Shown: piece after piece, positions 16,794 through 28,000 of the stretch
Layout of the letters: each line of letters begins with the position of its first letter
How positions within the stretch are numbered: the stretch's first letter is position 1
Assembly (NCBI RefSeq): GCF_014358015.1
Contig: NZ_JACONV010000001.1
Span: forward strand, 310,001 to 374,000
Direction of reading: 5' to 3'
From: Pseudomonas triticifolii
Lineage (GTDB): Bacteria > Pseudomonadota > Gammaproteobacteria > Pseudomonadales > Pseudomonadaceae
Length of the DNA stretch: 64,000 nt
Position numbers and translations under genes: made by a program
The notes under the pieces: model-generated
Databases searched by the model: none
Told to the model about the DNA's origin: nothing
Seen by the model: the letters and a program-made list of their open reading frames with translations, nothing else

Positions 16794-17738
16794 TCACCAC
16801 TCACGCATGTTGATCATACGTTCCTTAAGCTCCGGCACCAAGAATGCGAATAGACGGTTGTATTGCCGATCGGGTCGATAAGCATCATCCCGAGCTTGCA
16901 GCGCAGTGCGGATGATCTGGCGCCGCTTCGCCCAAGTCCCCTTCCTGTCTTGTCCGGCCAATAGTTCGTTCTGTTCAAAGATTTCCAGCGTCCAGCCGAA
17001 CTGCAGCAGAAAGGGTTTGTAGGAGTCGAAGGCCTGGTTGCTGACATTGAGCAGTCGCTCGAATCGGTACCCGATCGGTCGACCATAGCGGGCGCTCAGC
17101 ACAATGGACACGGCCCCTTGGAATGGATCTGTCCAATGAGAGTTCGGAAGCTTTATATCTGGGTACGCAACTGCCATCCGCTCGCGCAGATCGACCCAGC
17201 GTTCCCGGGATTGTGGCGTGTCCTCCCTGCCCAACTCCATCCAGAAAGAATGGAAGTCACGGCGCAGCACATCAGCGCTTACCGAGCTTTCCAATGCCTT
17301 TCTCTGTGTCAGGTAATCGTTATAGAACACGAGTTGCTTTTCCGGACTGAACGTCAGGTCATCCAGAAATATTTCAGCCCTCCTCCACTCGTTGACGATG
17401 GTGCGACCGGTCAATTCCGGCACTGCGTACCAGCAATCAAACGCCATTCGCCCAGTGGCTCTGGAACGCGCCAGCGTCTGATCGTTTACGATGAAAACGT
17501 TTAGGTTGTTCAAGAAGAAAATGTCTTCTTCAGCTGTCTTGGTTGTCTTGGTTGTCTTGGTTGTCTTGGTTGTCAGGCCGCCTCGACCATTGAAGCCGAT
17601 GACGCTGGCTACGACGTTTGAGGGCTTACCGCCATAGATGGCATAACGCCAGACGAAAACCACCAAGACGTATCGGGTTCCCCAACGCCGTGAACTGCAA
17701 GCCCTTGTTCCTTCGGGCTGCTTCACGTACGCCTTCAA
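16794..17738 (-). CDS. Hypothetical protein with Thr-Lys repeat
   Basis: A 314-residue frame that I do not recognise. The first 55 residues are basic and do not look like a folded domain; residues about 56-68 are a TKTTKTTKTTKT run encoded by a 9-bp tandem repeat. From about residue 97 (MAFDCWYAVPELTGR) the protein looks normal, soluble and rich in Arg and aromatic residues (FHSFWMELGRED, RWVDLRERMAVAYPD, WAKRRQIIRTALQAR). The real start may lie between the repeat and residue 97. No membrane segment or signal peptide. It neighbours the decayed ASCH gene and cysC but has no evident functional link. Confidence 0.5.
   Translation of the reverse strand: MKAYVKQPEGTRACSSRRWGTRYVLVVFVWRYAIYGGKPSNVVASVIGFNGRGGLTTKTTKTTKTTKTAEEDIFFLNNLNVFIVNDQTLARSRATGRMAFDCWYAVPELTGRTIVNEWRRAEIFLDDLTFSPEKQLVFYNDYLTQRKALESSVSADVLRRDFHSFWMELGREDTPQSRERWVDLRERMAVAYPDIKLPNSHWTDPFQGAVSIVLSARYGRPIGYRFERLLNVSNQAFDSYKPFLLQFGWTLEIFEQNELLAGQDRKGTWAKRRQIIRTALQARDDAYRPDRQYNRLFAFLVPELKERMINMREW
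17534..17574. repeat. 9-bp tandem repeat, about 4.5 copies
   Basis: TTGTCTTGG repeats in tandem inside the 5' part of the hypothetical gene, read in frame as Thr-Lys-Thr. Copy-number change by slippage would keep the frame. Confidence 0.9.
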
Positions 17739-17826
17739 GTCTCATCGACGCGCAACTGATCAGGCTCTGTGTCCGGGACGCGGGAAGCCTGCCGGTGTTT
17801 CCCTTGGCATACGCCCCTCTCCTCCA

Positions 17827-18390
17827 CTATCTCCGCAGCGTGAAGCCCTTTCCCCCTCGTCCTTTCAATACCTTCAATATTACGTCCACATGCTCATCAA
17901 CTTTACATCCCATAGCACCATCCAAATGAACATCCGGCGCCAGCGGTACTTCGTAGGGCGACGACAGCCCTGTGAACTGTTTGATATCGCCCCTGCGGAC
18001 TTTCGCATAGAGCCCTTTCGGGTCTCGGGCTTCGCAAATGGCTAAGGGCGTATCGACAAAGACCTCGAAAAATCCTTCGTTAAGAGCCTCGCGCGCGGCG
18101 GCACGGTCCCTGGCAAATGGTGATATCAATGCGACGACCACACAGACGCCTGTATCCCGAAACAACCTGGCGACCTCAATGACTCGACGAATGTTCTCGG
18201 TTCGGTCTTCGTCCGAGAAACCCAGGTCACTGCACAACCCTGCGCGAAGCTCATCACCGTCTAGAATGACGACCGCAATGCCCTGTTCATCCAGCTTTGA
18301 CTTCAACTGCATGGCTATCGTGCTTTTACCAGCACCACTTAAACCGGTGAGCCAAATTACCGGTGCTGCCTCGATCAACCGGTTTTGCAT
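17827..18390 (-). CDS. cysC: Stand-alone adenylylsulfate (APS) kinase
   Basis: 187 residues. The P-loop is GLSGAGKST, followed by LDGDELRAGLCSDLGFSDEDR, the APS-binding region, and FVDTPLAICEARDPKGLY, all diagnostic of APS kinase. It makes PAPS from APS and ATP. Pseudomonads usually carry cysC fused to cysN for assimilation; a separate copy here, near two sulfotransferase genes, suggests it supplies PAPS as sulfate donor for sulfation rather than for cysteine synthesis. The ATG at 18390 is preferred; an in-frame GTG at 18414 adds eight residues. It lies downstream of, and on the same strand as, the M50-HlyD secretion gene, 107 bp away. Confidence 0.93.
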   Translation of the reverse strand: MQNRLIEAAPVIWLTGLSGAGKSTIAMQLKSKLDEQGIAVVILDGDELRAGLCSDLGFSDEDRTENIRRVIEVARLFRDTGVCVVVALISPFARDRAAAREALNEGFFEVFVDTPLAICEARDPKGLYAKVRRGDIKQFTGLSSPYEVPLAPDVHLDGAMGCKVDEHVDVILKVLKGRGGKGFTLRR

Positions 18391-18496
18391 TCTGTTACCG
18401 CTCTCATTAAACACAACATAACTACCTGGATTTAAGAGCTTATTTTCCTGGAGGTGCTAGCTGCGCGACAGCGCAGCGCCAGAGACGACGCGTGTG

Positions 18497-20644
18497 CTAA
18501 AAGCCCGTTTCACGCCAGACTAAAACAAGTGCCGAGCGCGCAAAGCCCTGTATCGGTGACTGCCAAGTCCCGCTGATAACCACATGTCCGCGCCAGCTTT
18601 GGTCCCTGGCCTGCTGCGGGGGTGGCTGGGCGCTGTGCAGGGTGACGCGGTAGACGGCGCGTTCGGGGATGAGTTTGCCGTGTTTTTCCCGGGTCAGGAC
18701 CGAGCCGCCTGCCGCGCTGGAAAGCACACCATTGACCAGTTGCCGGGTGGCGTCGCGTTCGATGGCGGTGACCTGCAACGGCAGGTTCAGGCGGCTGTCG
18801 CCGTCTGCATAGAAACGCGCAGTGTCGCTGACCTTGATCCGCCTGACGTCATCTTCATCCAGGTAGGTTTCCACGCGCCAGTCACCGGGGTCGACCAGAG
18901 TCGCCAGGCGCTCGTGGTTGCTGACCCACACTCCGGCCTTGAGGCCCGGTTCGATGTTCTGCACCACACCATTGAAAGGCGCACGCGGCGCGTAAAAGGC
19001 CAGCTCGGCCTGCACGTTAGCCAGCTCGGTACGGGCACTGATTTCCTGCTGTTGAAGCACCTGCATGTTCTGTCGTTGTTGCACGTCGATACCCGTGAGT
19101 TCGGCCTGGTGGCGCACGCTGTCGAGCTTGACCTGGGCGCGGCGCCAGCGCAGTTGCAGCTCGGGCGAGGCCATTTCCAGCAGCACGTCACCCTGTTTGA
19201 CCGATTCACCATTGGCCCAAGGCAGGCGGGCGATCTGCGCCCCAGCCGGAGCGTAGACCGGGAAGCTTTCGCTCGGCCGCAGGATGCCCGAGGCGCTGAG
19301 GCGGGTCGGCCAGGGCGCGATCAGGATTAACGCCGCCACCAGCAGAATCAGCGTCGGCCGCCACAGTCGCGCCGGTTTACCCTGCCTGTTGAGCAAGTGC
19401 GGCCACTCCTTTATTTCCTTGTATAACGGCATCAGGACGAACCAGCCCATTTCCACGACGAACAGCAGGATGCCGACCGCCTTAATGAAGAAGTGATAGA
19501 CCAGCGCGGCGATGCCAAGGAACAGCAGCAGGCGGTAGATCCAGGTGGCATAGGCGAACAGGATCAAGCCGACGCTCATCCTGCGCGAAAAATATTCCGG
19601 CGGCTCAAGACCCAGGCCGAACAGCCATTCGCGCATGTGCCAGCGCGCCAGGGCAAAGGAACGCGCGTGTAGGTTGGGCATGTCCAACCAATCCGAAAGC
19701 AGGAAGTAGCCGTCGAAACGCATGAACGGGCTGCTGTTGATCGCCAGGGTGGCAATCCAGGTGGTAGTAGCCAGCATGAAGGCGATGGACTTGGGCAGGC
19801 CTTCGGGCAGCAAGGTCCAGGCCAGAGTGGCCCAGACGGCCACTACCAGTTCGGTGAGCACCCCGGCGGCGGCTACCTTGAAGCGCTGCTGGCGCTGGCT
19901 TAGCTTCCACACCTCGTTGGTGTCGGTGTAAGCCATGGGAAACATCACCAGGAACGCCACACCCATGGTTGGCACACGACAGCCAAAGCGTTTGGCGGTG
20001 AAGGCATGACCCAGTTCATGGAGGATCTTCACCCCGATCAACGCTACGCCGTAGCCGACAAGACCCTGCCAGGAAAAAGTATCCATCAGGGTCGAAGTGA
20101 AGCGGGTCCAATCGCGCTCGACCAGTACCAGGCCGATCAACAGCACCAGCAGGGTCAACCAGGCAAAGCCTTTTGTGAACAGCGGCGCAACCCAACCGAT
20201 ATGGCGTTGCAACCAGGCATCAGGACGGACCAGTGGCACTCGGAAGAACAGATAGCTGTGCAACAAGGTACTGAACCAGGTGCCGCGCCTGCGTCTTACG
20301 CTGTCGGCCATCTGCCGGGCGCTATTGGGCGGGGTGCGCAGCAGTTGGTTGTCCTGAAGGAAGCTGGCCATCACCAGCACATCCTCGATCTCGGGACGCA
20401 GAGTGGTGTGGCGGGCGATATCGGCAGCGATGACATCTGCCTCGGCCATCTGCCAACGGCTGAGGATTTCGAAACTCAGCCAGTCGATGCGAAAGAAGCT
20501 GTTGCGCACCGGGTCGTGCAGGGTCCAGTTAGGCTGCCCGTCCCCCGCCGTAGGCGCGCTGAACAGCTCCAGCTCTTCACGCAGGGGCGGCAGGCAGAGC
20601 GGTGCCGGTTGCATCGACAGGGTGGGCGCTGCGCTGGACTGCAT
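18497..20644 (-). CDS. M50 metalloprotease fused to HlyD-type adaptor
   Basis: 715 residues in three parts. Residues 1-110 resemble a PqqD-like winged helix (NWTLHDPVRNSFFRIDWLS, EIEDVLVMASFLQDNQLL). Residues about 150-420 are a multi-pass site-2 protease: zinc motif HELGH at 209-213 and the distal NSSPFMRFDG at 303-312 are both intact. Residues about 430-715 are an HlyD-like periplasmic part (GILRPSESFPVYAPAGAQIARL, helical hairpin near 500, FNGVVQNIEPGLKAGVWV). Such fusions occur with HlyD/TolC exporters of large surface proteins. The start ATG at 20644 follows the preceding stop by one base, so translation is coupled; a TTG at 20656 is an alternative. Confidence 0.85.
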   Translation of the reverse strand: MQSSAAPTLSMQPAPLCLPPLREELELFSAPTAGDGQPNWTLHDPVRNSFFRIDWLSFEILSRWQMAEADVIAADIARHTTLRPEIEDVLVMASFLQDNQLLRTPPNSARQMADSVRRRRGTWFSTLLHSYLFFRVPLVRPDAWLQRHIGWVAPLFTKGFAWLTLLVLLIGLVLVERDWTRFTSTLMDTFSWQGLVGYGVALIGVKILHELGHAFTAKRFGCRVPTMGVAFLVMFPMAYTDTNEVWKLSQRQQRFKVAAAGVLTELVVAVWATLAWTLLPEGLPKSIAFMLATTTWIATLAINSSPFMRFDGYFLLSDWLDMPNLHARSFALARWHMREWLFGLGLEPPEYFSRRMSVGLILFAYATWIYRLLLFLGIAALVYHFFIKAVGILLFVVEMGWFVLMPLYKEIKEWPHLLNRQGKPARLWRPTLILLVAALILIAPWPTRLSASGILRPSESFPVYAPAGAQIARLPWANGESVKQGDVLLEMASPELQLRWRRAQVKLDSVRHQAELTGIDVQQRQNMQVLQQQEISARTELANVQAELAFYAPRAPFNGVVQNIEPGLKAGVWVSNHERLATLVDPGDWRVETYLDEDDVRRIKVSDTARFYADGDSRLNLPLQVTAIERDATRQLVNGVLSSAAGGSVLTREKHGKLIPERAVYRVTLHSAQPPPQQARDQSWRGHVVISGTWQSPIQGFARSALVLVWRETGF

Positions 20645-20645
20645 A

Positions 20646-22016
20646 TCAGTGACCAATCATCTGGCGTATGACGGCCAGGGGACGGCGCAGTACCCAGTAG
20701 GCCAGCGATACCTGCTCGCCGCTGAGCTTGACCGTACCCTTGAGGCCGACGCGCTGGTCGGTCGGCGCATCAAGGGTGGCGCGCAGGCGGTAGGCGTAGC
20801 TGCCGTCGGGCTGCTGCTCGGCATCATGGGCTACATAGCGCAAACGGGCCGCCACCGCAGAGAACGGGTTCGCATTGAGGTACAACTTGACCGCGGCGCC
20901 CTCCTCCAACGGGATGGCATCGCCCACCGCCAGCCAGGCCTGGATTTCCACATCCTCGGGCACGGCAATGCGCATGATCCGCTCGCCAGTAGTTACTGGC
21001 TTGCCAATCCACTCGCTAGGGTCGTCAAACAACGCGATGCCATCCTGAGGAGAGACCACCCGCGAGCGTTGCAACTGCCCTTGCAGGTAGTCGGCCTCGG
21101 CGCGGCGCTCCGCGATGCGTCCGGCCAGGGCCGCCAGTTGCGCCTTGGATTTATTGTCGTAGACGGCCATCTGCGCCATTTGCCGGTGTTCGGCTTCGGC
21201 GGTGGTCAGGGCCTGGCGTGCGACATCCAGGCGGCTTTGCAGGGTCGCGTCATCGAAGCTGAACAGTGGCTGACCGGTGCTGACCTGCTGGTTGGGCTGG
21301 ACCATGAAACTGCCCAATACCCCGTCCAGCGGTGCGCGAATCATCGCCGGGTGCGCTGGCACCAGTTCACCAGGGGCCAGCACCGTCAGTTGCACTGGCA
21401 GACACAGCAACAAGCCCACGACTACCAGACCGATAGCCAGGCGCCCGGGCCGGCGGCGAATCTGCCCCGGCAAACGGGTCATGCGCCGACGCCAGGTCAA
21501 TGGCTCGGCCTGCAGACGCTGGGAATAAGCGTATTGCAAGATGTCACGCCACTCATCGAGCAGAGCAATTTCATGGGGCGCCCAGGGCTCATCACGAGCC
21601 AGCAGCAGCGCGCCGCCCATGACATGACCAGACGCACCCTGTATCTGCATGGGTAACCACAACAGATAAGCTGGCAGCCACTCGCGCCAGTGCTCGCCGA
21701 GGTGCTCGGGCATGTCATTGGAAGTGATGCTGCCGCTGGGCCGCTGCTGGCCTTGCAGCTCGCGACAGACCAGGGTCAGCCATTGCACGTAGGGCGCGTT
21801 GGCTTCCGGTTGCACCACACCGGACAACGCCTGCACACCACCCTCCGCCAGCCACATCGCGCCCTGGCGGTAAGTGGCCAGGGCATGGCTTTCATTGACC
21901 GCCAGAAAGCCCAGCTCAACGCTGTCGACCGCGTGCCGGGCCTGATGCGACAGCTGCGTCAGGGTGCTAAGGGCCATCGCCGAAACACCCTGGTTCACCG
22001 AGGACAGATCGGTCAT
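20646..22016 (-). CDS. HlyD-family periplasmic adaptor with GAF-like N-terminus
   Basis: 456 residues. The first 170 (SVNQGVSAMALSTLTQLSHQA..., GGALLLARDEPWAPHEIALL) resemble a GAF domain in the cytoplasm. One membrane helix follows (about 192-215, LAIGLVVVGLLLCLPVQL). The periplasmic part has the HlyD pattern: APLDGVLGSFMVQPNQQVS (lipoyl half), a short helical hairpin and VVSPQDGIALFDDPSEWIG (second lipoyl half), then a beta barrel. Its start overlaps the stop of the giant gene by four bases (ATGA), so the two are translationally coupled. It presumably bridges the inner membrane to the TolC-like outer-membrane protein. Confidence 0.87.
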   Translation of the reverse strand: MTDLSSVNQGVSAMALSTLTQLSHQARHAVDSVELGFLAVNESHALATYRQGAMWLAEGGVQALSGVVQPEANAPYVQWLTLVCRELQGQQRPSGSITSNDMPEHLGEHWREWLPAYLLWLPMQIQGASGHVMGGALLLARDEPWAPHEIALLDEWRDILQYAYSQRLQAEPLTWRRRMTRLPGQIRRRPGRLAIGLVVVGLLLCLPVQLTVLAPGELVPAHPAMIRAPLDGVLGSFMVQPNQQVSTGQPLFSFDDATLQSRLDVARQALTTAEAEHRQMAQMAVYDNKSKAQLAALAGRIAERRAEADYLQGQLQRSRVVSPQDGIALFDDPSEWIGKPVTTGERIMRIAVPEDVEIQAWLAVGDAIPLEEGAAVKLYLNANPFSAVAARLRYVAHDAEQQPDGSYAYRLRATLDAPTDQRVGLKGTVKLSGEQVSLAYWVLRRPLAVIRQMIGH

Positions 22017-25000
22017 GTACGCCCGCTTGCCCACGATGCCGTACGAACGGCCGCCGAACGCAATTGCTCGCTCAGCCCGCTGCGACCGTGGGGCACTTCA
22101 GCACTGGTACGACCGGACTGCGCCTTGACCCGGAAAATCACTTCTGCCTGATCGCCGCTGCTGTCCTTGGCCGTCACCTTGATCGCCAGTTCGCCTTCGA
22201 AGCCCGGTGGCGGTGTGCCTTCGAACAGACCGGTGGCGCTGTTGAAGGTCAACCAGGTCGGCAGCGCACGCCCGTCAGCCTGGGTCGCCTTGAGCACTAT
22301 GCCCGGCTGTGGATCGCTATGACCAAAGGCATCGGCCGGGACGGTGAAGGACAGGCGGTCGCTGGTTGTAAACGACTGATCGTCCATACCGCGCAAGATG
22401 GTCAGGCCCGATTGCCCGGTAGGTGAAATGACCACCGAAAAAATCCCCCGACCACCGTCGGTCTGGGTGCGCTGCAAGTCATTGAACGGCGTCGGCGATA
22501 GCGGCGAGTAGCGCTCGTTGGCCGGGCTGAAACTGCCACTGGAGGAGACAAACGAGGTCCCCGTGCCGACAAGCGCCGTGTTACTGAACGTGGTGGGCAC
22601 AACCGGGGCATTGGTCGTTCTGATGATCAGGGTTTCGCTGATCATCTGGTTCGCGCTCCAGTCCGGCGTCGCGACGGTGTCAACCACTGTCTCAGCGACG
22701 ATCTGCAACGGCGTCTGCTCTAGCACAGTAATCGGTTGCACCGGTTGCGGATTGTTCGGTACCTGCGGATCCGGCAGCTGCACCGGAGTAGTGACTACTG
22801 GCGGCTCGGGCGTAACCGGAGTGACTGGTGTCACCGGTGGCGTTACCGGGGTCACAGGCGTCACCGGGTCCGTAGGTGTGGTCGGTGGCGTCACCGGGGG
22901 CGTCGGCGTTCCCGGATCAGTCGGTGTCGTTGGCGGTGTACCACCGCCACCCGAGGGCACCGCCGCAGCCACTTGCAAGTTAAAGATGCTACTCGCCGAG
23001 GTTGCCGACAGGTCGGTAGCTGTCACCACAATGCTCAGGTTTTCCACCGCCGTCGGCGTACCGCTGAAAGTGCGGGTTGCCGCGTCGAAGGTCAGCCAGG
23101 CAGGCAACGGTGCGCCACCGTTCAGGGTCGCGGTATAGGTCAGGGTATCCCCTGCATCGACATCGGCGAACGTACCGACCGGCACCACATACAGCAATGG
23201 CGTTCTGACCGTCACTTGCTGGGTAGTCAGTGCAGTGGCAACCAGCGGCGCATCGTTGGCCCCATTAATGGTGATGGTCAGGGTCGAAGTGCTGGTGGCC
23301 GCCGTATTGTCGGCCAAGGTGTAGGTGAAAGTTTCGGTCAGTGTGTCGGCGTTGGTGCGCAGTGCCTGCACTGCCGCATTGCTGTTATCGACCGTGTACG
23401 TATAAGTGCCGTCGGCATTGAGAGTCAGGCTGCCGTAAGTACCGGTCTGCGCCGTACCCACCGTGCCACCGGCAATCGCGGTGACGGTCTTGGTGTTGCT
23501 GCTCTGATCGTTATTGAGCACGTTGCCGGTCGGGTTAACCCCGGCAGTGGCGTTGGCGATCCCGCCCGCCTCGGTAGCGCTGGCGGTATCGGCAACGGCG
23601 ACCGGTGCCGAGTAGCTGCTGACAGTGATGGTGAACGTCTGTTCCAACTGGTTACCACCGCTGTCGGTGGTACGGATACGCACCGAATAGATGCCGTCGC
23701 CCAGCGTCGCCGGGTCATTGACCGTCAGGTTATTGCCGTTTACAAGTGTGAACGCGGTGTTATTGGTGTCACCCGCGCCGGAGACCAAGGCGTAGGTGAA
23801 GGTGTCACCCACGCTTGCGTCGGTAGTGGACAAGACGCCAACCAGAGCGTTGGCACCACTGGTGGTCTGCACGCTGGCGTTGCTCAGGTTCAACAGCGTC
23901 GGCGCATTGCCGTTGATCGAGTCGTTGGCCTGGCTGATCGGGATGGTAAAGGCTGTGTTCTGGTTACCGGCAGCGTCGGCCAGCACTATGCTGACCGGCA
24001 CATCACTGCCTGCGGCGACATCGGTGCCACCCGATGCAACGGTGAACTGCGCGCTGTAGGTCGTGCTATTGATGCGAGTCAGCCCACTCAGGCTATAGCC
24101 ACCGACAGTGCCACTGACCAGAGTCAGGGGCGAACCACCATCATTGGCGACGGTGAAGGTCACCGTTTGAACATCCCCGACCCTGAGCGGCGAATTGGGC
24201 ATGCTGACGGCTGTCAGGCTCGGCGGGGTATGGTCGAGGGTGTACGCCTGGCCAGCGGTAAAACCGCCGGCAATGGCCGTGGCGCTGCCGGAAGCGATAC
24301 CGGTGCCGGAACTCTTCAGGTCCAGACGCAGATCGCCGTCACCAGTCAGCGTATTGACCGTGACTTGATAACTCGAGCCCGAACCAGAGATGGAAGAGAT
24401 CACGCCCGCAGCATTGCCTGCGGTTGCCGTGAGCACAAAGTCATCGACATCGACGCCAGTCACTGCCACGTTGAAGGTGACGTTATAGACCACCGACGTT
24501 GCCGAGCCAGATACCGCTGCGCTGCCCGCTCGACTGATGGAGTCCACCTGTGGCACTACGCCCGCGATCGACGACGAAGCGGCACTGAACAAGGTTTCCA
24601 GGGTGCCGCCCTGATCGGTGAACGTCACCTTGTCGCGCACATACTTGCCGACCTGGGCCGAATCCAGCGTGTAGGTGGACGCGGTCGCGCCGCTGATATC
24701 GACCCATCCGGTCAAACCGTCGGCCGACACCTGCCATTGATGGTTGAAGGGAACGCCCGCCAAGCCATCAACGTCAGCGATACCCGAGGTGCTGGCCGTC
24801 AATACCTGACCTTCGGTGCTGTTGCCCGATAGAGCTGGTAAACCGGTCGGCGCATCATTGGCCGGGGTGATGGTAATGGTGAAGGTCTGGGTCGAGGTAT
24901 CCACGCCACCATTGGCAGTGCCGCCGCTGTCGTGCAGGACCACGGTCACGGTCGCGGTGCCATTGGCATTGGCAGCCCCGGTAAAGGTCAGATTGCCGGA

Positions 25001-28000
25001 GGCATCGATGCTCGGTTGAGCACTGAACAGCGCGTTATTGCTATTGGTGACGGTGAAGCTCAGGGTCTGCGACGACTCGTCGGACGGCCCTTTGACCAGA
25101 TTGGTCGGCCAGTTGCTGACGGTTTGCGCGCCGGCATCTTCCAGTACGGTCTGGTCGGAGCCTTTGGTAAAGGTCGGTGCATCGTTGACCGCTGTTACCG
25201 TGATGCCGATGGTATTGGTGTTGTCAGAAATCGCCGTGCTGCCGCCATGGCTGCTGGTATCGGTGGTGAGACGAGTCTGCGTAGCCGCTGCGACGCTATA
25301 GGAACCGGCATAGCTACTGTCCAATGCGCGAACCGTCAGGCTCGGCGGCGTGCCGTTGTAATCGGCCACCGGCACGAAGCGAATTTGGGTGCTGGCCGAA
25401 ATCATCAGGGAGGCCCCGTCACTGACCGTGCCAATGTCGTACCAATTGGTGCCGTTGGTGGAGTATTGCCAGGCACCTTGAGTGGTTGCGTTGGCGGTGT
25501 TGCCGACAATGGCCAGGCCGCCCAGGGTGTCACCGCTATCGACATCGGTAAAGGCCAGGCCGCTCAGGGCACTGATGGCGGTACCAGCGGGTGCAGTGAC
25601 ATCCTCAAGCATCGTAGGCAGGGTCAGGTTGCCCACGCCGGTGGGTGCGTCGTTGACCGGCGTAATGGTAATGGTGAAGGTCTGGGTGGTACTGGTATCC
25701 ACGCCGCCGTTAGTCGTACCACCGTTATCGTGCAGAGATACCGTCACGGTTGCAGTGCCGTTGGCGTTGGCAGCTGATGTGAAGGTCAGGTTGCCGCTGG
25801 CATCGATGCTTGGCTGAGTGCTGAACAGGGCGTTGTTGTTATTGCTGACGATGAAGTTCAGGGCCTGCCCGGATTCGTTGGCAGCGCCTGCACTGATACC
25901 GGTCGCCCAAGCGCTCACGGTTTGCGCACCGGCATCTTCAGATACGGTCTGATCGCCGCCCTTGGTGAACACCGGCACATCGTTGACCGCCGTGACCGAG
26001 GTGCTGATGGTGTTGGTAGAGGCTGCAAAAGCCGTGCTGCCACCGTTGGTGCTTGCGTTAGCAGTTGTCCGCGTTTCAGTCGCGGCCGAGGTGGTGTAGC
26101 CGCTATTGGTATTGTCTACCGCTCGGACGTTCAGGGCCGTCGGCGTGCCGTTGAAGTCGGCAACCGGTACGAAACGCAGCAGGCTGCTGGCCGACAGGAT
26201 CAGTGCCGACGCATCACTGACCGTACCAATAGCGTACCAATGCGCGCCTGCGTCGGCAGAGTATTGCCAGACGCCTTGGGTCGACGAGTTGGCGGCATTG
26301 CCCGTCACGGCGATACCGCCCAGGGAAGAGCTGATGTCCGGGTCTGTGAAATTGATACCGGTCAGCGTCGAAATCGCTACACCCGATGGCGACGCGGCAT
26401 CTTCCAGAACTGCCGGAATGCTGGTGTTGCCTAGCCCTGTCGGCGCATCGTTGATAGAGGTAGCGACCACACTGGCGGTGCCGGTGGCGGTGGCGACGCC
26501 ATCATCCATCTTGACGGTAAAGGTCGTGGTTTCGGTCGAGCCAACAGCGACATGGTTGGAGGCAGGCTGATACACCAGCGCGCGCAACGCCGCTTGGAGG
26601 ACGCTGGCCGTGGCTGATGAATGGGTATACGTCAGGCCGCCATCACTGCTAGTAAAACCCGAAGCCGTCAGCGATGCAGCGGTAAAAGTACCTTTGCTCG
26701 CGCTGTCCAGGGTAATGGTCAGAGTCGCGGTGGAGCCGGTGAGTGTCACAGTGCCGAAAGGCGAAAGTGTGGCGTTGTCGTTGACTGCCTGACTGCTGGC
26801 GGTGCCGCTAAGCACCGGTGAGACGTAGGCAAAATCGCCGCCTGCCAGCGAGGCGTTCACGGTTGCTGAGCCGTCGTTACCAGGCGAGTTGCCCGTTCCG
26901 CCGCCAAATCCACCCTTGCCCGCGCCAGCGGCATTACTCATGTTCCCGGTGCTGGTAGCATCCATTTTCAGGACACCGGTGTTCCAGATACCACCATAGG
27001 CATTACCGCCATCACCGGCTTTACCAACATTATCCACGCCGCCGGAAAATGCAGTGCCTACGGAGCTGCCGCCACCACCACCGGCAGCTGCAATGTTCCC
27101 GCTGACGGTACTGTTAAGGATCACCAGCGTTCCGCTGTTATAAATCCCGCCGACAGCATCCCCGCCTCTTGCACCCAGGCCATTGATACCCGTACCGCCC
27201 GCGCCACCGCCAATCTGGGCACCGTTCATCGAGACGGTGCCACCATCACCGCCCTTGGCGAGGTAGTCATAAGGCTGGTAACCAACACCGCCAGTCGTGC
27301 TGCCACCCGCGCCACCGTTTTTCTCCGGTTCAAACAGAGAACCACCGCGCCCGCCCAAACCAACGGTACCCGTGCTTCCGACAGCAACGTTTCCTGAAGC
27401 ATCTTTCGCAGTACCTCCAGTGCCACCGGCCGCAGCGATGCCACCACCGCCACCGCCACCACCACCCGTAGGGTCATTCTTATGACCGCCACCACCGCCA
27501 CCCGCAGCGGCTTTATTATTGATGACCGAGCTATTGATGATGCTGAGCTTACCCGCGTTGTAAATACCACCACCCAACGCAGATCCACCGGCGTTAAGAG
27601 CGACTGTGTTGGTGCTTTGATCCAGACTGTCACCACCGTTGCCACTGGAGACACCGTTGGTGATGGTCAGATTATTCAGCTCAACGCTGCCGGAGCCGCT
27701 GTTGATGTGCAGGACCTGCGTCAGGTTGGCGCCGTCGATTTTGTAACCAGCACCGACGATGGTGGTTTTGTGGCCATCAGTGATCGTCAGGGTGATGGTG
27801 TCGGAAGCTGAAGCAAACGTGATATCTCCGGTCAAGGTGATGATATCGTCGACACCATCACCTGCCGCAGTGGCTAATTTGGCCTTGAGATCCGTCAGGT
27901 TCGTGACAGTGGTAGTCACCAGCGTGTGGTCATAATCCGCCAGCTTCGCCACATCCAGCACCGGCGCACTGATTAACGTCCCCGTGGCGATTTCCAGATC

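Noticed and set aside
17534..17574. CRISPR array
   Set aside because: The unit is only 9 bp with no spacers; it is a simple tandem repeat in frame with a gene.
22736..24832. 698-codon plus-strand frame opposite the giant gene
   Set aside because: It is antisense to the Ig-like repeats and its apparent repeats (TGVTGVTG and GC-rich Arg/His content) are the complement of the coding repeats; no family features.
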